Shown one piece after another: positions 6,646-13,484 of a DNA stretch of 31,012 bases. The first letter of the stretch is position 1, and each line of letters starts with the position of its first letter. The stretch lies in the NCBI GenBank assembly GCA_964623265.1, contig CAZUTK010000034.1, positions 1-31,012 on the forward strand. The letters run 5' to 3'. A model generated the notes under the pieces. It searched no databases. It was not told the DNA's origin and saw only the letters and a list, made by a program, of their open reading frames with translations. Position numbers and translations under genes: made by a program. This DNA is from CAZUTK01 sp964623265. Its GTDB lineage: Bacteria > Electryoneota > B3-LCP.

Positions 6646-8560
6646 AGTTCGGAATTTCAAGCTGTTGCTCTGGGCGTTTGCAGGCTTGGGAGCAGCGGTC
6701 GCCACAGCGCGCTTCATCTTCGGGTTGGGCGCCACAACGCATCTTTCCGACGCCACCCCTTGGGGTCTCTGGATCGGCTTCGATGTCATGAGCGGCGTGG
6801 CGCTGGCGGCGGGCGGCTTCGTGATGACGGCGACGGTGTACATCTTCAAGCTGGAAAAATTCCACGTCATCGTCAAGCCTGCGGTGCTGACGGCGCTGCT
6901 GGGCTACCTGGCGGTCGCATTCGGACTGCTCTTTGATCTGGGTCTCCCCTGGAACATCTGGCATATGATCATCTTCTGGAATCCGCATTCGCCGCTGTTC
7001 GAAGTCGGCTGGTGCGTGATGCTCTATCTGACCGTATTGCTGCTGGAGTTTTTCCCCGTGCCGGCTGGTGAATTCCGCAGATTCTCGGGGCTGAGGAACT
7101 TCCTGTTGAAGTTGCGCCTTCCGCTGGTCATCGCCGGAATAGCGCTTTCCACGCTGCATCAATCCTCGCTGGGTTCGCTGTTCCTGATTATGCCTTATCA
7201 TCTGCACCCGCTCTGGTATTCCCCCATCTTGCCGATCCAGTTCTTCCTTTCCGCGGTGGCGCTGGGTTTGATGATGGTGTCGTTTGAAGGACTGTTCACC
7301 GCCTATCTATACCGTCGTAAACCCGAAACAGAACTGATCGCACAGTTGGGCGCGGCGGCACGCTGGGTCTTTTCGCTCTATCTGGTCGTGAGATTCGCGG
7401 ATCTCTTTCTGCGCGGGCAGGGAAGTTTTCTTTTCGGCAGTGAGTGGCAGGTGAAGATGTTCTGGGTGGAGATCGCGGTCTTTACAATCCTGCCGACTGT
7501 TCTCCTCTGGATCCGTCCCCTGCGGAATCAGCAGCGTTGGCAGTGGGTCATCGCCGGGCTGGGTGTCTTCGGCGTAGTCTTGAACCGCATCAATGTGGGC
7601 GGGTTGGTCCATATCAATCGAGGCGCGGAATTATACTTCCCGGCTTGGACGGAATTCGCCGTCAGCGGCGCCGTCGTTGCAGCTGCGGTACTGGTGTTTC
7701 TTTTTATGGTGGAGCGGTTTAAAGTCTGGGAGAAACCTCCGGTGGATCCCGATGCCGAGCCCGCCCGCCTCCCAGATTTCGACCCCGCCAGCGAAGCCAC
7801 CTTAGGAGAAGCTCCCTATGCTGCCCGCATCCGTTACTCTCTGGGCTTCATCTTCGCCGCCGCCCTCGGATTCGCCCTGCTATCCGGCGGAGCGCTGGCC
7901 AGCAAAGGGTTGGATTCGGCGCCGGCGAGCAAAGCCCGAGGCGGAAAAATCCTGTGGATAGACGGTAATCTTGACGGTTATGGTGCTTCTTTCCCGCATG
8001 AAAAACACGTTCAGAAAAACGGCGGTGAAGCATCCTGCGCGATCTGCCATCATATGAACCGCCCGCTGGATGACAACACGGAATGCTCTGAGTGTCATCG
8101 GGATATGTATCAGACGACGGATGCGTTCGGTCACGAATGGCATTCATCACCGTCGGGGGGACGTCTCGGCTGTTTCGATTGCCATACTCGCGGCATGGAG
8201 AAAACAGCCGCCGGCGCCAAACCCTGCGACGCCTGTCACCGCGATCTGATTCCTGCCGATGCCGTGATTTCAGTTCGGAAATATCGAGCTATGGGTTATG
8301 TGGACGCTATGCACCGATTGTGCATCGGCTGCCACGCGAAAAAAGCAGGAGAAATGCCCGATAAACCCGATCTGGCGCGTTGCGCGAATTGTCATCGGGA
8401 AAAACGCGCGGTGGTCGCCGCGCCGGAACTGGCGGACCGCTACGGGGGAGAGAGCAGCCGCGGAGTCGTTTTGCCGGTTCTGGAAAAAAGTGGACGCGAC
8501 ACGCTGTCCAACGTTTCCTCGGAGGCACGAGTTGAAAGCGCACCGTCAAACAACCCCTGA
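6638..8560 (+). CDS. NrfD/HybB/DsrP-like quinone-interacting membrane protein fused to a hexaheme cytochrome c domain
   Basis: Residues 1 to about 380 form a multi-spanning NrfD/HybB-type protein, including the ATPWGLWIGFD segment typical of the family. A further hydrophobic segment (about 396-418) ending in ALASKG resembles an internal signal-anchor and would carry the C-terminus to the periplasm. After it come six CXXCH heme c motifs at residues 467, 483, 512, 530, 562 and 582, plus further histidines (FPHEKH, HEWH) that could be distal ligands. In DsrMKJOP and Hmc complexes the NrfD-like and cytochrome subunits are normally separate proteins, so this is a natural fusion. GGAGG at 6624-6628 supports the start, which overlaps the ferredoxin gene by eight bases. 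No frameshift is needed for the fusion. Confidence 0.88.
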   Translation: MSRVRNFKLLLWAFAGLGAAVATARFIFGLGATTHLSDATPWGLWIGFDVMSGVALAAGGFVMTATVYIFKLEKFHVIVKPAVLTALLGYLAVAFGLLFDLGLPWNIWHMIIFWNPHSPLFEVGWCVMLYLTVLLLEFFPVPAGEFRRFSGLRNFLLKLRLPLVIAGIALSTLHQSSLGSLFLIMPYHLHPLWYSPILPIQFFLSAVALGLMMVSFEGLFTAYLYRRKPETELIAQLGAAARWVFSLYLVVRFADLFLRGQGSFLFGSEWQVKMFWVEIAVFTILPTVLLWIRPLRNQQRWQWVIAGLGVFGVVLNRINVGGLVHINRGAELYFPAWTEFAVSGAVVAAAVLVFLFMVERFKVWEKPPVDPDAEPARLPDFDPASEATLGEAPYAARIRYSLGFIFAAALGFALLSGGALASKGLDSAPASKARGGKILWIDGNLDGYGASFPHEKHVQKNGGEASCAICHHMNRPLDDNTECSECHRDMYQTTDAFGHEWHSSPSGGRLGCFDCHTRGMEKTAAGAKPCDACHRDLIPADAVISVRKYRAMGYVDAMHRLCIGCHAKKAGEMPDKPDLARCANCHREKRAVVAAPELADRYGGESSRGVVLPVLEKSGRDTLSNVSSEARVESAPSNNP

Positions 8561-10109
8561 ATCGAAAGAGTTGGAAGAGCTGCTCCGCCGCGAACTCTTC
8601 CACATCGTCCCCTTCGGCATCGCCGTCATCAACCGCAAGATGGAGGTGGTGACCGCCAATCGGAATTTCGAGGAATACTTCGGAGATTGGAGAAACCGAA
8701 GCTGCTACGACGTCTGCAAGGGGCGCCGACAACGCTGCGGCAACTGCCAGGCGGTCCTGACGTTTGAAGACGGACAAACCCGCGTGTCGGATGAAACAGG
8801 CGTGGATCGCAATGGCCGCACCTGCCATTACGTTGTTCACGTGGCGCCGCTCGCGAATGAACAGGGCGAAGTCCAGTACGTCGTCGAAATGACCACCGAC
8901 GTGACGGAAACCCGTCTGCGCCAGCGGGAATATAATCTGCTCTTCGAGCGCGTCCCCTGTTTCATCACGGTGATTGACAGAAACTACCGCATCGTCCGCG
9001 CCAATGAAAAATTTCGCCAGACCTTCGGAGATCCGGCAGGCGGCTATTGCTTCAACGCCTACAAAATGCGCTCGGAACCCTGCCCGGATTGTCCCGCGGC
9101 GTTGACATTTCAGGATGGGATTGAGCGGATCACCACGCAGACGGGCATCGCGAGGGACGGGAAGGAAACCCATTACGTGGTGACTACGGCGCCGCTCTCT
9201 CGAGGCGCCGGAGAAGTCGCTCATGTGATTGAAATCTCGGCGGACATCACCCCAATCAAGATTCTGGAAAAAGAGAAATTGGAAGCCGAGCGCCTGGGAG
9301 CGGTGGGGCAGACGGTGGCGGGATTGGCGCACACCATCAAGAATCTGTTGATGGGACTGGAAGGCGGAATGTATATGATGGACAGCGGCTTGCGGCGGGG
9401 CAACCCGGACCGTATCGCCGAAGGCTGGGAAGTCCTGCAGCGCAATTTCAACAAGACGGTGAGTCTGGTCAAGGATTTCCTGAGCTTCGCCAAAGGACGC
9501 CTGCCGGTCTTGAAGAAGATCCACCCCAACCAGCTGGCGGGAGATATCGTCGAGCTGTATCGTGACGCGGCGGGCAAGCAAGGCGTCCGGCTCACTCTCG
9601 ATGCCGGGCCCGAAGTCCGTCCGGCTCTGCTGGATCCCGACGGAATGGAAGCCTGCCTGACCAATCTCGTCTCCAATGGGATTGACGCTGCTATGATGCG
9701 GGATCAGCCAGGCGCCGAAGTCATCGTGCGCACACGCGAAGAAGGCGATGCCCTGATCTTCGAAGTCGCCGACAACGGCTGCGGCATGGACTGGGAAGTC
9801 AAACAGCAGGTTTTCACCACGTTTTTCACGACCAAGGCGAGCCGGGGGACAGGCCTGGGATTGCTGACCACCCGCAAGATCGTCCAGGAACACGGAGGAA
9901 CGATCGAAGTGGAATCCGAACCCGGGATGGGCTCCGTCTTCCGCATCCGCCTGCCGAGAGAACGATTGAAGATGATCGCCGCTCAGGCGAAGAAGGCGGT
10001 TTTCAACGAAAAGGCTCCCCGCCGGAAGTGGACGCCGGATGACGGCGGCGGGGATATTCCACGCGGCGATGCCGCGCCTTCATCCGGGAAAAGGAATAGC
10101 GATGACTGA
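8532..10109 (+). CDS. Twin-PAS sensor histidine kinase with cysteine-bearing PAS domains
   Basis: From the TTG at 8532 (GGAGG at 8520-8524, overlapping the cytochrome gene by 29 bases) the protein has 525 residues. Two PAS domains (about 12-125 and 135-250) each carry a cysteine set: CYDVCKGRRQRCGNC and CFNAYKMRSEPCPDC. The phospho-accepting His267 is in AGLAHTIKN. The ATPase domain has N-box NLVSNGIDAAM, DNGCGM, FFTTK and GTGLGL. No membrane segment is seen, so it is probably a cytoplasmic sensor. It should phosphorylate the two receivers encoded next. Tight coupling to the redox genes suggests that it reports redox state or complex activity; that is inference. Longer N-terminal versions would run through the cytochrome gene in another frame and are unlikely. 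Confidence 0.87.
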   Translation: MKAHRQTTPESKELEELLRRELFHIVPFGIAVINRKMEVVTANRNFEEYFGDWRNRSCYDVCKGRRQRCGNCQAVLTFEDGQTRVSDETGVDRNGRTCHYVVHVAPLANEQGEVQYVVEMTTDVTETRLRQREYNLLFERVPCFITVIDRNYRIVRANEKFRQTFGDPAGGYCFNAYKMRSEPCPDCPAALTFQDGIERITTQTGIARDGKETHYVVTTAPLSRGAGEVAHVIEISADITPIKILEKEKLEAERLGAVGQTVAGLAHTIKNLLMGLEGGMYMMDSGLRRGNPDRIAEGWEVLQRNFNKTVSLVKDFLSFAKGRLPVLKKIHPNQLAGDIVELYRDAAGKQGVRLTLDAGPEVRPALLDPDGMEACLTNLVSNGIDAAMMRDQPGAEVIVRTREEGDALIFEVADNGCGMDWEVKQQVFTTFFTTKASRGTGLGLLTTRKIVQEHGGTIEVESEPGMGSVFRIRLPRERLKMIAAQAKKAVFNEKAPRRKWTPDDGGGDIPRGDAAPSSGKRNSDD

Positions 10110-10614
10110 TGCAAAAAAATGCATTCTGGTGGTGGACGACGAACAGGACGTCCGCAACTATCTGCGCGCGGCGCTGGAAGACGTCGGATTCCGAGTGATC
10201 ACCGCGCAGGATGGTTTCGAGGCTCTGGAAAAGGTGAAGACCGAGGAGCCGGATCTCATCTCGCTCGATCTGGTTATGCCGAAGCGATCGGGCGCGATGT
10301 TTCATCGCGAATTGCAGAAAAACCGAAAGTGGGCGAAGATCCCGGTTCTGATCGTCACCGGCCACGCGCGGGATGAGCTGGGTAGGGCGGATTTCGAAGA
10401 AATGACGCTGTCGGGACCGGGGATTTATCTCGAAAAGCCGGTCAGCCCGGAAACCTATGTGGATGCCGTCTGCCGCATACTGGGAATCGAGTCCACGCGG
10501 CAGGACGAAGCGAAGGAACAGCAGCTGCGCGCAGAACTCCTGCACCGGCTGAATCGAGCCGACGCCGAAAGCCTGCAGCGCGCGCTCGACGCCCTGAAAA
10601 AATCATCAGAATGA
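10102..10614 (+). CDS. Response regulator, receiver domain with short helical tail
   Basis: The 170-residue product has a complete receiver domain: acidic pair in VVDDEQDV, phospho-accepting Asp in ISLDLVMP, Thr in VTGHA and Lys in EKPVSPE. The remaining 45 or so residues are charged and probably helical (EAKEQQLRAELLHRLNRADAE) and do not resemble a DNA-binding domain. AAAAGGA at 10089-10095 supports this start, which overlaps the kinase stop by eight bases. Output is likely by protein contact, perhaps with the second regulator or with the sigma-54 activator; this is inference. Confidence 0.88.
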   Translation: MTDAKKCILVVDDEQDVRNYLRAALEDVGFRVITAQDGFEALEKVKTEEPDLISLDLVMPKRSGAMFHRELQKNRKWAKIPVLIVTGHARDELGRADFEEMTLSGPGIYLEKPVSPETYVDAVCRILGIESTRQDEAKEQQLRAELLHRLNRADAESLQRALDALKKSSE

Positions 10615-10653
10615 ATTCCCCACGAGCAGCCGAAATATGGTAAGGAGACAGAT

Positions 10654-11043
10654 ATGAATAAGATGCAAACAAAGCGAATCCTCATCGTGGATGACGAACC
10701 GGACGTGGTGTCGTATCTCGCCGCGTTCTTCGAGGATAACGGCTACGCCGTCAGCCGCGCCGCTGACGGCAGGGAAGGGTGGAAGAAGGCGCAGGAAGAA
10801 GCCCCCGACTTGATCACGCTGGACATCACGATGCCGGAGGAGTCCGGAGTGCGGATGTATCGCAATCTGCAGGAAGATCCCAGAACGGCGCAGATACCGG
10901 TCATCATCGTCACCGGCATTTCCGGCAGCTTCAAGCACTTCATCGAGACACGCAAGAGCGTACGACCGCCCGTCGCTTACTTCGAAAAGCCCATTGATCG
11001 GCAGGCGCTGCTGCTCAAGGTGCAGGAGATTTTCAAGTCCTGA
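10654..11043 (+). CDS. Single-domain response regulator
   Basis: This 129-residue protein is a bare receiver domain with IVDDEPDV, ITLDITMPE, VTGIS and FEKPID carrying the expected Asp, Thr and Lys residues. AAGGAG lies at a good distance before the ATG. It is the last clear gene of the redox operon. Like its neighbour it lacks an output domain, and the two resemble each other, which suggests a duplication followed by loss or gain of the tail. Desulfovibrio hmc operons also end with a response regulator gene (rrf1), a parallel from general knowledge. Confidence 0.88.
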   Translation: MNKMQTKRILIVDDEPDVVSYLAAFFEDNGYAVSRAADGREGWKKAQEEAPDLITLDITMPEESGVRMYRNLQEDPRTAQIPVIIVTGISGSFKHFIETRKSVRPPVAYFEKPIDRQALLLKVQEIFKS

Positions 11044-11222
11044 TGCGGGGAAAGGATCGCGCCAGAGACGGCGTCACGGAGCGAAAGCCGTTCTCCATCA
11101 AAAAAGTGCTGAATCAGCCGGCCGGCATCTTGTTACTCCCCCATGGGAAGAGATCCCGTCTCCTGCACAACCCGCTTGATTCTGCGTGATTCGATTTCTT
11201 TCCGTTTTTTTCCAGATTTCTG
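11044..11222 (+). other. Intergenic stretch with a possible 48-codon ORF
   Basis: A 48-codon frame starts at 11043 with a TGATG overlap of the regulator stop and ends at 11189. It has no recognisable domain (contains KKVLNQPAGILLL), so I do not call it a gene. A 10-bp palindrome GCCGGCCGGC lies near 11117, without a T tract. Nothing else is evident. Confidence 0.3.
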
Positions 11223-11251
11223 TTGCTTTTCGATGAAAAGCGTATTATATT
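11223..11251 (+). promoter_or_regulatory. Sigma-70-type promoter of the carboxylase/mutase cluster
   Basis: TTGCTT (11223-11228) and TATATT (11246-11251) are separated by 17 bases. The start would be near 11258, about 77 bases before the biotin carboxylase ATG. The leader contains the hairpin described next. Confidence 0.55.
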
Positions 11252-11271
11252 CCCGCAAACTCGAGCAGATC

Positions 11272-11302
11272 CCGTCCCGGTTGTCCGGGACGGATATTTT
11301 TT
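11272..11302 (+). terminator. Terminator-like hairpin in the biotin carboxylase leader
   Basis: CCGTCCCGG (11272-11280) and CCGGGACGG (11285-11293) form a perfect 9-bp GC-rich stem with a 4-base loop, followed by ATATTTTTT. The form is that of an intrinsic terminator. It either ends the redox operon read-through or, since a promoter lies just upstream, acts as an attenuator of the downstream biotin-enzyme genes. Confidence 0.65.
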
Positions 11303-11334
11303 CGAGCGTTTTTGCAGGGATATCCTGAAGAAGT

Positions 11335-12861
11335 ATGTTCAAGCGCATCTTGATCGCCAACCGCGGCGAAATCGCCGCGCGCATCATCCGAGCCGCCGCC
11401 GAAATGGGTATTGAAACGGTGGCGGTTTATTCTGAAGCGGATCGTCTGGCGCTGCACACCCGCCGCGCCGACTTCGCATACTGCATCGGGCCCCCGCCCG
11501 CCTCGGAGAGCTACTTAAACGTCGAACGCATCATCGCCGCAGCATTGAAATCGGGCGCCGACGCCGTGCATCCCGGGTATGGATTCCTGGCGGAAAACGA
11601 AGAATTCGCGCGCAGGGTATCGGATGCGGGACTGACCTTCATCGGGCCGTCCCCCCAATCCATCCGCGATATGGGATCCAAGACCCGCGCCCGAGCCATC
11701 ATGAAAGCCGCCGGAGTGCCCGTCACGCCGGGGACGGAAGAAGGGATCCCGCCGGATCAGAACGCTCTGAAGATCGCTGCGGATATCGGTTATCCGGTGT
11801 TGATCAAAGCCGCCGCCGGAGGCGGAGGCAAAGGAATGCGCATCGTAGAACGCCCGGAAGACCTGATCAAATCTATGGAAGCCGCCCGCCGAGAAGCTGC
11901 ATCCGCATTCGGCGATCCGGAAGTGTATCTGGAAAAGTATCTCGAAGGTCCCCGCCACATCGAAGTGCAGGTGCTGGCGGATCAGCATGGAAACTGCATC
12001 GCAGTCAACGAAAGAGAATGCTCCATCCAGCGCCGCCATCAGAAAGTCATCGAAGAGTCCCCTTCGCCCGCCGTGACGCCGGAGATCCGCCGGCAACTGA
12101 GCAAAGCCGCCGTAGCGGCTGCGAGAGCCTGCGGATACTATAATGCCGGAACGGTGGAATTTCTTTTCGACCGGCACCGGAATTTTTACTTCCTGGAGAT
12201 GAACACCCGCCTGCAGGTCGAACACCCCGTGACGGAAATGACCACCGGCATGGACCTGGTCAAGGAGCAGATCAAGATCGCCGCCGGCGAAAAACTCGAA
12301 TTGACTCAAGACGATGTGCCCCTGCTGGGACACGCCATCGAATGCCGCATCTACGCGGAAGATCCGCTGAATCATTTCCTGCCTTCCACCGGCAGGATCA
12401 AATATCTGCATCTGCCTTCGGGTCCCGGCGTCCGCAACGATTCCGGCATTTGGGAAGGCGGGGAGATCAGCCTGTATTACGATCCGCTCCTCTCCAAGCT
12501 CATCACCTGGGGGCAAAACCGCGCTGAAGCGATTTCTCGGATGAAGCGGGCGTTGCGCGAATATCATATCACCGGCGTCCGCTCCAACATCCACTTTTGT
12601 CTCTTGGTTATGAATCACCCCGCGTTTGTCAGCGGTGAATTCGATACGCATTTCATCAGCGAGCATTTCGATCCGGCGGAAATCGCCCGGGGCCCGGAAG
12701 AACTGCAACGGGTCGCCGCCATCGCCGCCACGTTGGTCCAGCCGCGCAGCCGCGGCGGCTTCGCACCCGACGCCCCGCAAACCGGGGTCGTTTCTCAAGA
12801 CGGCGGCAAAGAAATCAGCTCACCGTGGCTATTGCTCGGCAGGAAAGCCGCCTTGCGATGA
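11335..12861 (+). CDS. Biotin carboxylase subunit of an acyl-CoA carboxylase
   Basis: The 508-residue protein shows the complete biotin carboxylase fold: MFKRILIANRGEIAARII at the start, HPGYGFLAEN, the ATP-grasp glycine loop (AAAGGGGKGMR, near residue 165), ERECSIQRRHQK and the catalytic EMNTRLQVEHPVTE. It uses ATP and bicarbonate to carboxylate biotin. The following gene encodes a separate biotin carrier, and the mutase gene then suggests propionyl-CoA carboxylase or a related biotin enzyme rather than fatty-acid synthesis. The last 60 residues (after about 448) extend beyond the AccC core and may contact partner subunits. No carboxyltransferase subunit is present, so acetyl-CoA or pyruvate carboxylase cannot be excluded. 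Confidence 0.93.
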   Translation: MFKRILIANRGEIAARIIRAAAEMGIETVAVYSEADRLALHTRRADFAYCIGPPPASESYLNVERIIAAALKSGADAVHPGYGFLAENEEFARRVSDAGLTFIGPSPQSIRDMGSKTRARAIMKAAGVPVTPGTEEGIPPDQNALKIAADIGYPVLIKAAAGGGGKGMRIVERPEDLIKSMEAARREAASAFGDPEVYLEKYLEGPRHIEVQVLADQHGNCIAVNERECSIQRRHQKVIEESPSPAVTPEIRRQLSKAAVAAARACGYYNAGTVEFLFDRHRNFYFLEMNTRLQVEHPVTEMTTGMDLVKEQIKIAAGEKLELTQDDVPLLGHAIECRIYAEDPLNHFLPSTGRIKYLHLPSGPGVRNDSGIWEGGEISLYYDPLLSKLITWGQNRAEAISRMKRALREYHITGVRSNIHFCLLVMNHPAFVSGEFDTHFISEHFDPAEIARGPEELQRVAAIAATLVQPRSRGGFAPDAPQTGVVSQDGGKEISSPWLLLGRKAALR

Positions 12862-12894
12862 CCTTTTAGCGAACCCAAACTCGAATCCGTAAAT

Positions 12895-13422
12895 ATGAAA
12901 TACATCGCTCTAAGCGAAACACAAAACTTCGAAATCGAGGTGCTGAACGATCACACCCTCCGAGTGGACGGCGTCGAGCTGAATTACGATCTGCGGCTCG
13001 GATCGCGGCAGGTGGCCGCCGCTCTCGAAGGTGCGGAACACGTCTCCCTCATCCTGGACAATAAATCGTATCAGATGTGGATGGAGCGCGCGAACTCCTG
13101 CATCCGAGTCCACATCGCCGGATTCGACTACGAGATCTGCGTAGAAGATGAAACCCGCCATCGTTTGCGCAAACTGACGGCTGTGGATGAACAATCCCTC
13201 GATTTCGGACAGGTGACGGCGCCGATGCCGGGATTGATCGTCCAAAGCCTGCCGGGGCCGAAACAGGAAGTGAAAAGAGGGCAAGGTATCATCATCGTCG
13301 AAGCGATGAAGATGGAAAATGAGATCCGTTCCCCCGTGAGCGGAAAAGTCCGCGAAATCCGCGTGGACGTTGGTCGGACGGTGGAAAAAGGAGAGATTCT
13401 GGCGGTCGTATCGCAGTCTTAA
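12895..13422 (+). CDS. Biotin carboxyl carrier protein
   Basis: The 175-residue protein ends in a biotinyl domain (about 100-175) with the attachment motif VEAMKMENEI, whose Lys is biotinylated, preceded by the PMPG turn. The N-terminal 95 residues resemble the linker region found in the alpha subunits of acyl-CoA carboxylases, where it contacts the transferase. It lies 33 bases after the biotin carboxylase gene and works with it. The biotin ligase encoded downstream could modify it. There is no evident Shine-Dalgarno sequence. Confidence 0.92.
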   Translation: MKYIALSETQNFEIEVLNDHTLRVDGVELNYDLRLGSRQVAAALEGAEHVSLILDNKSYQMWMERANSCIRVHIAGFDYEICVEDETRHRLRKLTAVDEQSLDFGQVTAPMPGLIVQSLPGPKQEVKRGQGIIIVEAMKMENEIRSPVSGKVREIRVDVGRTVEKGEILAVVSQS

Positions 13423-13484
13423 ATCCGTCGCCGAATGTTTGCTTTCACAGGCGAAAAATTCATGAACCGTCATTCCAAATCATC

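Noticed and set aside
8298..8531. N-terminal extension of the histidine kinase through the cytochrome coding region
   Set aside because: It would overlap 260 bases of the heme domain in another frame and adds no domain; the TTG at 8532 has a good ribosome site.
3635..8560. Assignment as a true dissimilatory sulfite reductase DsrMKJOP operon
   Set aside because: No dsrAB or dsrC is visible, the ferredoxin has no Tat signal and the cytochrome is a hexaheme fusion, so only a family-level call is justified.
8307..9893. Long minus-strand open frame (528 codons) opposite the histidine kinase
   Set aside because: The plus strand encodes a complete kinase with all motifs; the antisense frame has no domain and reflects codon bias in GC-rich DNA.
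11043..11189. 48-codon frame starting with a TGATG overlap of the second receiver gene
   Set aside because: The overlap is suggestive of coupling, but there is no family, no terminator and the composition is unremarkable; kept only as a note in the intergenic entry.
11515..12798. Long minus-strand open frame (427 codons) opposite the biotin carboxylase
   Set aside because: It mirrors the third-position bias of the real gene and has no start signal or domain.
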